64,000 nt of DNA from Azospirillum brasilense (GCF_005222205.1 NZ_CP032346.1:620001-684000); one strand, 5' to 3'; positions 32,596 through 42,195 are shown, counted from the stretch's first letter. Notes: generated from the letters alone by a model not told the origin. Numbers and translations: made by a program.

Positions 32596-33100
32596 CCGGG
32601 AGGCGTTGGAGGCAGGCCAGCACAGCCAGCTCTGCCGTCTGATGGACGGCGACATGGCCCAGGCACGGCGCCGGATGGTGCAGACGGCCTTCAATCGCAC
32701 CCACAGCTATCCCCGCGTGCTGATCGCCCAGAGCTTGGTCGGACGCGAGGGGCTGAACCTGCATGAAGCCTGTCGGGTGGTCCTGTTGTTCCATCCGGAG
32801 TGGAACCCGGCGGTGATGGAACAGCAGGTTGGCCGTGTCGACCGGATCGGCAGCCGGTGGGAATGGCTCGCCGACGCCTGGAAGAAGGGGAAGCTCGCGG
32901 AGTTTCCCTACCTCCACGTCGAGTACCTGGTGTTCCAGGGTACCTACGATCAGTACCAGCACGACTGCCTGGAACAGAGGCGCCGGGCTCTGAACGCGCA
33001 ACTCTTCGGTGCCCTGTTGGACGAACGGGCCCTCGACCGCATTCCCTCTTACTGGAGGCCGCGCTTGGCGGACGCAGCCCCCGACTTCACCAGCCCTTAA
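32582..33100 (+). pseudogene. SNF2-type helicase, C-terminal remnant
   Basis: Reads LCRLMDGDMAQARRRMVQTA, then FNRTHSYPRVLIAQSLVGRE, GLNLHEACRVVLLFHPEWNP and VMEQQVGRVDRIGSR. These are motifs IV-VI of a RapA/SNF2-like helicase (the Q-x2-GRxDRIG box is plain), followed by a helical tail to the stop at 33098-33100. The ATPase half with Walker A and DExx is absent. Similar helicases belong to DISARM (DrmD-like) and related systems, so this is probably the relic of another defence locus. Confidence 0.7.
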
Positions 33101-33397
33101 TGCGGCGTTCCGGATGAAGCAGTGCATGGCTGTCGTCACCACGCATTATGGGCCAACTCCCAGTTATTATGGCGCGCCACCGGCGCGCCACCGTGCGCGG
33201 CCTCGGCGCGGGCACGGTTCAGGCGTTCCGCATCCGGCACACGGCTGAACCCAGAAGGGCCATTCGGTGTTCCGCTGCTGAGAACACCATGCCACCCCTG
33301 ACTCGACGGTGCCGGGCCAAGCTATCGTTTGGGCCTGTTGTGCGTCGGATGGTCAGGGTACTATCCCGGCCCACCACAACTTCCGAGGACCACATCC

Positions 33398-36300
33398 ATG
33401 AAATCGTCCATTGAATCGGCCTACGCGCACATTTCTGCGAGGCGCGCCAGGCCGTGGAAGGGCGAGGAGGAGGTCCGTATCGCGTGGGTGTCGGCGCTGG
33501 AGAATGCGCTCGGGATCCACTTCGACGCCGAGCGCGCCAAGAAGGACAGCAGCTACAACAACGTCGTGATCGAGTTCAAAGCGCCCGGCCTCTTCGGCGG
33601 CTCGAAGAGCAGCGCCAAGTTCAAGGAGGCCACCGAAGACCGGCTGCTGCCGTATATCTTACGTGAATCGGAAAAATCTACCCTTCCATCCGAGGACTAC
33701 ATCGGCATAGCCATCGATGGTGAGCACATCTGCTTCGCCCAGGTCCGGGATCAAAATATCCAAACTCAGCACTTGGTCCCGTTCTCGGAATACGCGGTCG
33801 GCCTAGTCATTCAGGCCATCAAGGCAGACACCCGGCGTGCGATCACTACCGAGAACCTCCTGGCTGACTTTGGACACGGCGCGACCACCGCGCGCAACCT
33901 GATGCAGGCGATGGCGGACGCGCTCGCCGCCAACCTCTCGGCGCCCAGCAGCTCGAAGATCAAGATGATGTTCGAGGAGTGGCGGACCCTGTATGGCCAA
34001 GTCTCCGAGATGTCAGTCCTGCAGGCGGAGGCTATTGAGGATGAGATAGGGTTCGGCTGGTCCGGAAATATGCAGCAGGCCCTGTCGGGCCGCTTGTTCG
34101 TCATCCACTCCTATAACTCGCTGCTCATCAAGCTGCTCGCGGCCGAGATCGTGTCAGCGCATGGGCTCACGGCGACGGAGCAACCGGCGCAGGCGATGGC
34201 TGCTCTGCTCGACAACCAAGCGCTGCTCAACACCCTTCAGCAGGACATCGAGAAGGCCGGCATCTTCAAGCAGGCAGGCATCAGCGGGTTCGTCGAAGAG
34301 GCCATCTTCAGCTGGTACCTCGACGTTGCCGACAAACCCAAGCACGCGGCAGCGCTCATGCCGGCCTTGCGCGGCCTGCTGGCGGCGCTCTCGCTCTACC
34401 GTACGGACCACCTGAAGCGAACGCGGGACGTGCTGCGGGATCTCTACCAGGGCCTCGTCCCTGGCAAGCTTCGCCAGAGCTTGGGCGAGTTCTACACCCC
34501 GGACTGGCTCGTCGATTTCACCCTGAAGCGCGCGGAGCGCGGTGCGTGGCTATCTCAGCGCGTCCTTGATCCAACCTGCGGCTCCGGCGCCTTCCTGTCG
34601 GCTGTAATCCGCAAGAAGCGCGCGGAGGCCGCGAAGGCCGGCTGGAGCGTCGAGCACACCGTCGAGCACCTGTGCAGCTCAGTCTGGGGATTCGACCTGA
34701 ACCCGCTCGCCGTCCAAACGGCGCGCGTGAACTTCCTTATGGAGATCGCTGACCTGCTCAAGGCGGTTCCCGGCCAGTCGTTCGAAGTGCCTGTCCTTCT
34801 GGCCGACGCCATCTACTCGCCGGCCCCAAACCCCGGCACGGGGCACGGCGTGGTGAAGTACAAGATCGGCAGCCAAGTGGCCGGCCTCACTATTATCCTG
34901 CCGGAGGCGTTGGCGTTCAACCGCGAGCGCTTGGACCTCGTGTTCGCCAAGCTGGGCTCGTCCGTCGAGGCCAAAATCGAGTACGCCGCCGCAGAGATGG
35001 CGCTGATCAGCGCCGGCCTCCTGACCCCCGAAGAGGCCGCGGAGTGGCGCGAGCCGCTGAAATATACCTACGACCAGATCCTCAACCTGCACCACAGGGA
35101 ATGGAATGGGATCTGGTTCCGCATCGCGCGGAACTTCTTCTGGTCAGCCACGGCTGGGCACTTTGACTGCATCGTCGGCAATCCGCCATGGGTCCGCTGG
35201 TCGAAGCTGCCAGAAGCCTACCGGGAGCGCGTCAAACCGACCTGCGAGCGCTACGGGATTTTCTCGCGCAACAAGCTGCACGGCGGCAACGAGCTCGACA
35301 TCTCGGCGATGATCACTTACACGGCATCCGACAAGTGGCTCAAACCTGGAGGGCGCTTGGCCTTTGTGCTCACGGGGGCGTTGTTCAAGAATCCGTCCTC
35401 GGCCGGCTTCCGGCAGTTTCGCATTGATCCCAAGGATCCGGATACCATGCACTTGGCGCCGACCGGCATTGACGATTTGAAGGCGCTAAAGCCGTTCGAA
35501 GACGCGGTCAACCACACATCTGTCGCTGTGTTTGTCAAGTCCAAGGAGCCGGGGACCTACCCGATCCCGTACCGCCTGTGGAACAGCGCCGATAGTTACA
35601 CGAAGGCGATCCCCGCAGATCTTGACCTCGAAGAGGTGCTGAAGCGCGTCTCCATTATGGACAATGAGGCGGCTCCTGTTGGGGAGGACGGATCGCCGTG
35701 GGCCGTCCTTTCGGTCGGGCGACATGACGAGATGAAGGGTCTCGCCGGAAAGTGCAAATGGGTCGCGGGTCGCAAAGGCATCACCGTCGACCTTAACGGC
35801 GTCTACTTTGTCTCCATTGTCAGCCACAGCAACTCAGCAGTCCAAGTCCGCAGCCGCCCCGAAGCCGGCAAGAAGGACATCGGGCCGTCGCGGAAGGCGT
35901 GGGTTGAGCCACACATGCTGTACCCGCTCATCAAAGGCGCTGGCGATTTCGAGCCGTGCTATCTGCGACTGGACAACCCTGCGCGTGAGAAGGAGGCGCT
36001 GTTCACCTTCGTTCCGAATACCGGGATCTCCTCGGCCGACTACGCCGCGGCGGCTTCGAACATGAACGGGCGCAAGAACGCCAAGGCCAGTGCCTGGTTC
36101 GAGAACTATGAGAAGCTCCTGAATGACCGCTCGACCTACCGTCGGCAGATGAAGGGGGCGCCTTACTTCGCCATCTACAACGTCGGTGAATACACCTTCC
36201 AGCCTTGGAAGGTCGTGTGGCCGGAAATGTGTTCGCGCTTCTATGCCGCCGTCGCCGGAAGCGCGGACGTTCCGGTGGCTGGCCCGCGTCCGTATATCCC

Positions 36301-36595
36301 GGACCACAAGGTCTACTACGCAGCCTTTGATGATAAGGAGCCAGCGTACTTCCTCTGCGGCCTGCTGAACACCCCCCTCGTCCGCGAATGGGTAGAGAGC
36401 CACAACGTGTCCATTCAAATCGGAGACGTGTTCAAGCACATGAGGCTCCCGGAGTACGACCCATCCGACAAGAAGCACAAGGCGCTTTCGGCACTAGTCG
36501 AGAAGGCGCACCGCGAGCACGATGCCCCCAAGAGGAGGAAGCTGGTTGTCCAGATCCAGGCCGACGGGGAGGACATCATCCATCACTGGATGTAG
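33398..36595 (+). CDS. Type IIG-like restriction-methylation enzyme (class I N6-adenine methylase)
   Basis: A 1,065-residue protein from ATG 33398. Near the N-terminus, D50 and VVIEFK (Glu 59-x-Lys 61) suggest a PD-(D/E)XK nuclease. LGEFYTPDWLVDFTL then DPTCGSG (motif I, about 391) and VGNPPWVRW (motif IV, about 595) define the N6-adenine methylase. The C-terminal 350 residues should be the target-recognition part (several FEPCYLRLDN- and PYFAIYNVG-like strands). One polypeptide with cutting and modifying parts fits Type IIG, or the related single-chain systems such as BREX PglX; no brx genes are present. Its promoter must lie in the 297-base gap 33101-33397. Confidence 0.8.
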   Translation: MKSSIESAYAHISARRARPWKGEEEVRIAWVSALENALGIHFDAERAKKDSSYNNVVIEFKAPGLFGGSKSSAKFKEATEDRLLPYILRESEKSTLPSEDYIGIAIDGEHICFAQVRDQNIQTQHLVPFSEYAVGLVIQAIKADTRRAITTENLLADFGHGATTARNLMQAMADALAANLSAPSSSKIKMMFEEWRTLYGQVSEMSVLQAEAIEDEIGFGWSGNMQQALSGRLFVIHSYNSLLIKLLAAEIVSAHGLTATEQPAQAMAALLDNQALLNTLQQDIEKAGIFKQAGISGFVEEAIFSWYLDVADKPKHAAALMPALRGLLAALSLYRTDHLKRTRDVLRDLYQGLVPGKLRQSLGEFYTPDWLVDFTLKRAERGAWLSQRVLDPTCGSGAFLSAVIRKKRAEAAKAGWSVEHTVEHLCSSVWGFDLNPLAVQTARVNFLMEIADLLKAVPGQSFEVPVLLADAIYSPAPNPGTGHGVVKYKIGSQVAGLTIILPEALAFNRERLDLVFAKLGSSVEAKIEYAAAEMALISAGLLTPEEAAEWREPLKYTYDQILNLHHREWNGIWFRIARNFFWSATAGHFDCIVGNPPWVRWSKLPEAYRERVKPTCERYGIFSRNKLHGGNELDISAMITYTASDKWLKPGGRLAFVLTGALFKNPSSAGFRQFRIDPKDPDTMHLAPTGIDDLKALKPFEDAVNHTSVAVFVKSKEPGTYPIPYRLWNSADSYTKAIPADLDLEEVLKRVSIMDNEAAPVGEDGSPWAVLSVGRHDEMKGLAGKCKWVAGRKGITVDLNGVYFVSIVSHSNSAVQVRSRPEAGKKDIGPSRKAWVEPHMLYPLIKGAGDFEPCYLRLDNPAREKEALFTFVPNTGISSADYAAAASNMNGRKNAKASAWFENYEKLLNDRSTYRRQMKGAPYFAIYNVGEYTFQPWKVVWPEMCSRFYAAVAGSADVPVAGPRPYIPDHKVYYAAFDDKEPAYFLCGLLNTPLVREWVESHNVSIQIGDVFKHMRLPEYDPSDKKHKALSALVEKAHREHDAPKRRKLVVQIQADGEDIIHHWM

Positions 36596-36796
36596 CCGGC
36601 GGATAGCATCCTTCGAGACCGGCACAGCTGTCTTGCCCCTGTGATGAAGCGGAGGAATTCTTGATTCTGGTGGCGTGCCGTGGCTGCCTCCTCGACGCGG
36701 CTGGAAACCGAAGCGCTTCACAGCTCCCGGCCATCCTGTGGCCGCCAACGGCCAAGGCGCCGGCTTTGCAACGAGCGCCCGCGGACGCTGCGGATC

Positions 36797-37203
36797 TCAA
36801 GGCACTTCGCACAAAGGCCGCGGATCCACGGCCTCCTGTTCGAGCAGAAGCCCGGTCTCGATGATCGTCCGCGCGATGGCGCCAGCCGCTCCGGAGCGGC
36901 GGCTCAATCCGGTCACGTCGGCCGTACGGCCGGTGCGCCCGAAACGACGGACGGTCGCCGGGTCCATCAGGTGGGGAACGACCTCGACGCCGAGGCTGTC
37001 CTCCAGATGGCCGGCGATGCGCGCGCCGCCAGCGTCGACATCGCCCAATGGAACAGGCGGGGCGGCGTCGGGGCGACGCGGAGCAGATGGCGCAGCACCC
37101 GCAGCACCGCGAGGCTCGGGAAGCCGCCGGTGTAGACGACGCACACGTCGACTTGCGGCGCCTCGCGGACGTGGCGGTGGAAGGACGTGAGATTCTCGAT
37201 CGT
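36797..37203 (-). pseudogene. Wadjet JetD (DUF2220) remnant, frameshifted and cut by IS630
   Basis: From the IS630 border the minus strand reads ENLTSFHRHVREA...VCVVYTGGFPSLAVLRVLRH...LFHWA. After a one-base slip (a missing G in a GGG run near 37045) it continues DVDAGGARIAGHLE...IIETGLLLEQEAVDP to TGA 36797-36799. YTGGFPS-x-AVL...FHW-GD-x-DAGG-x-RI is the TOPRIM-like nuclease core of JetD, the DNA-cleaving subunit of Wadjet anti-plasmid systems. The N-terminal half is lost and no jetA, jetB or jetC is in the window. The 200 bases to its left hold no gene. Confidence 0.7.
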
Positions 37204-37286
37204 TAAAGCGGATTGTCGCTGAGTATAGACGGAATTTTGGCTGGCCTGAGCGGTTGGAGGAAGACACCGCTGAAGGACCGCGCGCC

Positions 37287-37646
37287 ATGGGCCAGCCATA
37301 TTCCGCCGATCTGCGCGAACGGGTTCTGCTGGCTTATGAGCGCCACGAGGGCGGCCCCGAGTTGCTGGCGCGGCGCTTCCAGATCAGCCGAGCCTGCGCG
37401 TACAACTGGGTGCGGGCCGCGCGCCTTGAGGGGCGGCGGGTCGCCAAGCCCCATGCCGGCGGCGTACCAGCCAAACTGGACGCGGAGGGCGTGAGCGTGC
37501 TGCGGGCCTTGGTGCGGGAGGATAATGACGCGACACTGGCACAGTACCGCGACCGGTTGGCCGCACGCACCGGCATCGCGCTGAGCCCGGCGGTGGTGTG
37601 CCGCACCTTGAAGCGGCTGGGGTTGGCGCGCAAAAAAAGACGCTGA
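37287..37646 (+). CDS. IS630 transposase, OrfA (copy 2)
   Basis: Same 119-residue paired helix-turn-helix protein as in copy 1, from ATG 37287. It ends at the A7 run (37632-37638), which is the probable -1 frameshift site. Confidence 0.88.
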   Translation: MGQPYSADLRERVLLAYERHEGGPELLARRFQISRACAYNWVRAARLEGRRVAKPHAGGVPAKLDAEGVSVLRALVREDNDATLAQYRDRLAARTGIALSPAVVCRTLKRLGLARKKRR

Positions 37647-38251
37647 GGGCCAGCGAGCAAGAGCGCATGGATATCGCCGCGGAACGCGCGGCCTACCGGG
37701 ACGATGCGGTGGTCCACGAACCGGCGCGTTTGGTTTTCCTCGATGAAACCGGCATCAACACCCAGATGACGCCCACCCAGGCCCGGGCGCCGCGCGGCCA
37801 GCGGGCGCTCGGGTCCGTGCCCTGTGGGTCGTGGCACCGCGTCACGGTGCTCGGGGCGTTGAGCGCCGAAGGCATGCTGGCCGCCATGAGCATCGAGGCG
37901 TCTACCTCCTCGGCCGTGTTTCTCGCCTTTGTCGAGCAGGTGCTCTTGCCCGTGCTCCGGCGCGACAAACCCGGCGCCGTGGTCGTGATGGACAACCTTT
38001 CCGCTCACAAGCGGGCCGATATCCTCGCCGCCTTTGAGACCGCAGGGATCCGTGTCCGCTTCCTCCCGCGCTACTCGCCCGACCTGTCGCCCATCGAGCC
38101 CGGCTGGGCCAAGCTCAAAGGAATCCTGCGCGCCAAGGAAGCCCGCACCGTCGAGGCCCTCAACGAGGAACTCGGCCCAGCCCTCAATGCGATCACCGCC
38201 ACCGACGCCAAAGCGTGGTTCAAGCTATGCGGCTACCCGAATCTAAACTGA
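37598..38251 (+). CDS. IS630 transposase, OrfB (copy 2)
   Basis: Catalytic part with LDETG, VVMDNLSAHK and PIEPGW as in copy 1. It differs by one residue (TVEALNEE here, TVEVLNEE in copy 1). It overlaps OrfA and is probably expressed as the OrfAB fusion by -1 slippage. Confidence 0.88.
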   Translation: MPHLEAAGVGAQKKTLRASEQERMDIAAERAAYRDDAVVHEPARLVFLDETGINTQMTPTQARAPRGQRALGSVPCGSWHRVTVLGALSAEGMLAAMSIEASTSSAVFLAFVEQVLLPVLRRDKPGAVVVMDNLSAHKRADILAAFETAGIRVRFLPRYSPDLSPIEPGWAKLKGILRAKEARTVEALNEELGPALNAITATDAKAWFKLCGYPNLN

Positions 38252-38268
38252 GCCGAAATCCGCTTTAG

Positions 38269-39573
38269 CAGGGTGCGGAAAAAGGGCTGTGCACGGGCGG
38301 TTGGTCGTGATTCTTTTCGGTTGAGAAGAACGCGACCGACGAGGGGACGATGCGGGGTTCGGACGAACGCAGCGAGGGTCTGTTCAGCTACGTGAGCTGC
38401 GAGGCGCGGGTTCCAGCCAACCACCCGCTGCGAGCGATCCGGGCCATCGTGGACGAGGCGCTGGAGGTGATGTCGCCGGCGTTCGAGGGGCTGTACTCCA
38501 AGATCGGGCGCCCCTCGATCCCGCCGGAGAAGCTGCTGCGGGCGCTGCTGCTCCAGGCCTTCTACTCGGTGCGCTCGGAACGCCAGTTGATGGAGCAGCT
38601 CGATTACAACCTGCTGTTCCGCTGGTTCGTCGGCCTGTCCATGGACGCCCCGGTGTGGGACGTCACCGTGTTCACCAAGAACCGCGAGCGTCTTCTGGCC
38701 GGCGATGTGGCGGCCAAGTTCCTGGCGACCGTGCTGGGTCAGCCGAAGGTCAAGGCGCTGCTGTCGGACGAGCATTTCTCGGTGGACGGCACGCTGATCG
38801 AAGCCTGGGCGTCGGTGAAGAGCTTCCGGCCCAAAGACGGCAGCGGCGAGCCGCCGGGGCCGGGGCGCAACGGCGAGCGCGACTTCCATGGCGAGAAGCG
38901 GTCCAACGAGACGCATGCCTCGACCAGCGATCCCGAGGCGCGGCTCTACCGCAAGGGCAACGGCCAGCCGGCGAAGCTGGCCTTCATGGGCCACGCGCTG
39001 ATGGAGAACCGCCACGCCCTGGTGGTGGACGTGCGGCTCACCGCGGCCAGCGGCCTGGCCGAACGTGCGGCGGCGGTGGCCATGATCGAGGCCATCCCCG
39101 GCCGCCACCGCATCACGGTCGGCGCTGACAAGGCCTACGACACCAAGGATTTCGTGGCGGACATGCGCGACTTGGGCGTGGCTCCGCATGTTGCCCGAAA
39201 TACCAGCAACCGCCGCTCGGCGATCGACGGCCGGACCACCCGCCATCCCGGCTACGCCGTCAGCCTGCGGGTCCGCAAGCGGATCGAAGAGGTCTTTGGC
39301 TGGATCAAGGGAGCCGGCTTGCGCAAGACGCGCCATTGCGGAGCAGCCCGTGTCGGTTGGATGTTCACCCTAACCGCCACCGCTTACAACCTGATCCGCC
39401 TGCCCAAGCTGCTGGCTGCGGCATAATCACGCCCGCAATCCGCCTGAACGGCGGTTCTGGGAGCCTCGGAGCGAGGAAAAACGCTCCGTCCCGACCAAAT
39501 CGCCCGCTGAAACCCGCATTCTCAGCCTCAGCGGAGGAAAAAGGCCGGAATATGTTCGTTTTTCCGCACCCTG
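38269..39573 (+). mobile_element. IS5-family insertion sequence, copy 2
   Basis: The 1,305-base element in inverted orientation to copy 1, with CAGGGTGCGGAAAAA termini. A perfect TTAG target duplication flanks it (38265-38268 and 39574-39577), so this insertion is intact and younger than the adjoining IS630 copy, whose end it uses. Confidence 0.92.
38350..39426 (+). CDS. IS5-family transposase (copy 2)
   Basis: The 358-residue product is identical to that of copy 1, with the same DDE residues (SVDGTLIEAW, VGADKAYD, RIEEVFGWIK). The ATG at 38350 follows GAGGGGAC. Confidence 0.9.
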   Translation: MRGSDERSEGLFSYVSCEARVPANHPLRAIRAIVDEALEVMSPAFEGLYSKIGRPSIPPEKLLRALLLQAFYSVRSERQLMEQLDYNLLFRWFVGLSMDAPVWDVTVFTKNRERLLAGDVAAKFLATVLGQPKVKALLSDEHFSVDGTLIEAWASVKSFRPKDGSGEPPGPGRNGERDFHGEKRSNETHASTSDPEARLYRKGNGQPAKLAFMGHALMENRHALVVDVRLTAASGLAERAAAVAMIEAIPGRHRITVGADKAYDTKDFVADMRDLGVAPHVARNTSNRRSAIDGRTTRHPGYAVSLRVRKRIEEVFGWIKGAGLRKTRHCGAARVGWMFTLTATAYNLIRLPKLLAAA

Positions 39574-39577
39574 TTAG

Positions 39578-40016
39578 GCGCGCACCATTGATTAGCAGGG
39601 ATTGTTGTCGTGTTTGCGATGGGCTTGGCGGAACGGACAACCACAGGCCTGTCTGCCCCATCTCGGTGACTGAAGCCACATCGGCGCAAGGGTATACGTG
39701 GCTATCTCTTGCCTTAACCCTACTCGACCGATTGCTCTTTGGTGGGTAAGATGGTGGGTAGCTGGCGGGCTATCGGCCCCAAACCCGCACCAATGCTTAA
39801 CACAGCGCGGACACCCCATCCGCCAATCATTCGCCTTCAAAACGCACGTCGCAGATCACCATGGCGGCGTCCGGCACACTGGACGACGGCACGGACTCGT
39901 CCCACCGAACACAGATCAATCCCGCTTACGAATGGTCGCGCCCAGACCTTCCTTGTGCGGGAGTTCCCTCGGAACTCCACACAACGGCTTTGCCTTCAAC
40001 ACGCCCACAGCAAGGA
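39578..40016. other. Island edge next to guaA, no gene
   Basis: About 440 bases between the IS5 copy and guaA. The sequence is less GC-rich than the rest. It holds the direct repeat GGTGGGTA (39740-39760 region, twice) and the perfect inverted repeat GGAGTTCC-CTC-GGAACTCC (39960-39978). Island integrase genes usually sit here, but I find no integrase motif; it may have been lost when IS elements arrived. Confidence 0.45.
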
Positions 40017-40034
40017 GGGGTGGTTTCCCACCCC
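40017..40034 (-). terminator. guaA terminator-like hairpin
   Basis: On the minus strand GGGGTGG-GAAA-CCACCCC forms a 7-base-pair stem with a GAAA tetraloop, starting 17 bases after the guaA stop and followed by TCCTT. A weak T-tract, but the placement is right. Confidence 0.55.
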
Positions 40035-40051
40035 ATCCCAAGCGGCCGATA

Positions 40052-41602
40052 TCATTCCCACTCGATGGTGCCGGGCGGCTTCGAGGTGATGTCGTAGACA
40101 ACGCGGTTGACGCCGCGGACTTCGTTCACGATGCGGTTGGACACGCGGGCCAGGAAGTCGTGCGGGAACGGGTACCAGTCGGCGGTCATGCCGTCGGTGG
40201 AGGTCACCGCGCGCAGGGCCAGCACATGGTCGTAAGTCCGCCCGTCGCCCATCACGCCCACGGTGCGCACCGGCAGCAGCACCGCGAATGCCTGCCAGAT
40301 CGCGTCGTAGAGGCCGGCGTTGCGGATCTCCTCCAGATAGACCGTGTCGGCCTTGCGCAGAATGTCCAGCTTCTCCGGGGTGATCTCGCCGGGAACGCGG
40401 ATGGCGAGGCCGGGGCCGGGGAACGGGTGACGGCCGATGAAAGCGGCCGGCAGGCCGAGTTCGCGGCCGAGCGCCCGGACCTCGTCCTTGAACAGCTCGC
40501 GCAGCGGCTCCACCAGCTTCAGCTTCATGCGCTCCGGCAGGCCGCCGACATTGTGGTGCGACTTGATGGTGACCGACGGGCCGCCGGTGAAGGACACGCT
40601 CTCGATCACGTCGGGGTACAGCGTGCCCTGGGCCAGGAACTGCGCGCCGCCGACCTTGGCGCTCTCCTCGTCGAAGACCTCGATGAACAGACCGCCGATG
40701 ATCTTGCGCTTCTGCTCCGGGTCGGTGACGCCGGCCAGCTTGCCCAGGAACAGCTCGGACGCGTTCCGGTGGACCAGCGGGATGTTGTAGTGGTCGCGGA
40801 ACAGCGTCACCACCTCCTCCGCCTCGCCGGCGCGCATCAGGCCGGTGTCGACGAAGATGCAGGTGAGCTGGTCGCCGATGGCCTCGTGGATCAGCACGGC
40901 GGCCACCGAGGAATCGACGCCGCCGGACAGGCCGCAGATCACCTTGCCGCTGCCGACCTGGGCGCGAATCTTCTCGATGGCCTGCTGCTTGAAGGCGGCC
41001 ATGGTCCAGTCACCCTTCAGCCCGGCAACGCGGTGCACGAAGTTCGACAGGAGCTGCGCGCCGTGCGGGGTGTGCACGACCTCAGGGTGGAACTGCACGC
41101 CGTAGAACTGGCGGGCGTCGTCGGCGATGGCGGCGAAGGGCGCGCCGTCGCTGACCGCTACGGCCTGGAAGCCGTCCGGCAGGGCGGTGACGCGGTCACC
41201 GTGGCTCATCCACACCTGCTCGCGCGAGCCGACCGCCCACAGGCCGTCGAACAGCGCGCAGGTCTGCTTCACCTCGATGAAGGCGCGCCCGAACTCGCGG
41301 TGGTCGGAGCCCGACACGGTGCCGCCGAGCTGGTGGCACATCGTCTGCTGGCCATAGCAGATGCCCAGGACCGGGACGCCCAGCGTGAAGACCACCTCCG
41401 GCGCGCGGGGGCCGTTCTCCTCGGTGACGGAGGCCGGGCTGCCCGACAGGATGATCGCCTTCGGCGCGTAGTCGCGAATCCGCTCCTCGCTCATGCTGAA
41501 CGGATGGATCTCGCAGTAAACGCCGGCTTCACGGACGCGGCGGGCGATGAGCTGGGTCACCTGCGACCCGAAATCGAGGATGAGAACGCGCTCGGCGGAC
41601 AT
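40052..41602 (-). CDS. guaA: GMP synthase (glutamine-hydrolysing)
   Basis: A 516-residue enzyme that converts XMP, glutamine and ATP to GMP, the last step of guanine nucleotide synthesis in the cytoplasm. The N-terminal class I glutamine amidotransferase has GICYGQQ (nucleophile Cys) and FHPE (His, Glu). The ATP pyrophosphatase domain has the P-loop LSGGVDSS, and the C-terminal dimerisation domain ends KPPGTIEWE. The length is normal. The 3' end, GGCACCATCGAGTGGGAATGA, is a well-known attachment site for genomic islands in many bacteria, and the accessory DNA to the left fits that. Confidence 0.97.
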   Translation of the reverse strand: MSAERVLILDFGSQVTQLIARRVREAGVYCEIHPFSMSEERIRDYAPKAIILSGSPASVTEENGPRAPEVVFTLGVPVLGICYGQQTMCHQLGGTVSGSDHREFGRAFIEVKQTCALFDGLWAVGSREQVWMSHGDRVTALPDGFQAVAVSDGAPFAAIADDARQFYGVQFHPEVVHTPHGAQLLSNFVHRVAGLKGDWTMAAFKQQAIEKIRAQVGSGKVICGLSGGVDSSVAAVLIHEAIGDQLTCIFVDTGLMRAGEAEEVVTLFRDHYNIPLVHRNASELFLGKLAGVTDPEQKRKIIGGLFIEVFDEESAKVGGAQFLAQGTLYPDVIESVSFTGGPSVTIKSHHNVGGLPERMKLKLVEPLRELFKDEVRALGRELGLPAAFIGRHPFPGPGLAIRVPGEITPEKLDILRKADTVYLEEIRNAGLYDAIWQAFAVLLPVRTVGVMGDGRTYDHVLALRAVTSTDGMTADWYPFPHDFLARVSNRIVNEVRGVNRVVYDITSKPPGTIEWE

Positions 41603-41637
41603 GGACGACAACCTGATGCGGGGGGACAAGCCCCTGA

Positions 41638-42195
41638 CTACCGCATTTCGGGGCCCGCGGACAAGCGTGCAAGCGGGGCGAGGTCGCGCCAGCCATAGGC
41701 GATCTCCACCAGCTCCGCCCCGGCGAAGCGGATGGGCCGTTCCGCCACCCGGACTCCGCCCAACCGCTCGTAGAACCAGCGCGCCGGGTTGTCGCGCAGG
41801 CACCAGACCACGGCGGTGCGCTTGCCGCCCTCCTGGAGCCGCTCGGCCATGGTCGCCATCAGGCGGCGGCCAAGCCCCTGCCCCTGCGCCTCGTCCAGCA
41901 GATAGAGAGCGTAGAATTCCCCCTCGTACCCTTCCACGGGAATGCGGCGCCCGCCGTAGGTGGCGAAACCCACCACCGAGTCCGTGCCGTCCACCACAAC
42001 CAGGGCGCCCTGCCCCGGCCCGTGCGCCTGAACGGCGTTGTGCCAACGCATCGCCGCGGCGGCTTCCGACAGGTTGACGAGATAGGTGTCGGGGACGAGG
42101 CCCGGATAGGTGGACTGCCACGTGGCGACGTGGACCTTGGCGATGCCAACCGCGTCCGACGGCCGCGCGTCGCGAATCACCAGCGCTTCATCCAT
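41638..42195 (-). CDS. GNAT-family N-acetyltransferase
   Basis: A 185-residue protein with the GNAT fold: [20 protein letters not shown] at the N-terminus, strand [20 protein letters not shown] containing the acetyl-CoA loop Q-x-Q-G-x-G, and [18 protein letters not shown] (motif B). It probably acetylates a small molecule or a protein N-terminus; the substrate cannot be told. It lies 35 bases upstream of guaA on the same strand and could be co-transcribed with it. Confidence 0.88.
   Translation of the reverse strand: MDEALVIRDARPSDAVGIAKVHVATWQSTYPGLVPDTYLVNLSEAAAAMRWHNAVQAHGPGQGALVVVDGTDSVVGFATYGGRRIPVEGYEGEFYALYLLDEAQGQGLGRRLMATMAERLQEGGKRTAVVWCLRDNPARWFYERLGGVRVAERPIRFAGAELVEIAYGWRDLAPLARLSAGPEMR

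Larger units (their letters stand above)
37206..38265 (+). mobile_element. IS630-family insertion sequence, copy 2
   Basis: Same 1,060-base element as at 17612-18671, in opposite orientation, flanked by TA (37204-37205 and 38266-38267). It interrupts the JetD remnant on its left. On its right, the IS5 element has inserted at its very end, using TTAG, which includes the TA duplicate, as target. Confidence 0.9.

Noticed and set aside
39739..40089. Possible integrase N-terminus next to guaA
   Set aside because: The repeated GGTGGGTA suggested an integrase start region, but the translated sequence has no integrase motif in any frame.
39698..41698. A 666-codon plus-strand frame over guaA
   Set aside because: guaA on the other strand is certain; this frame is its mirror.
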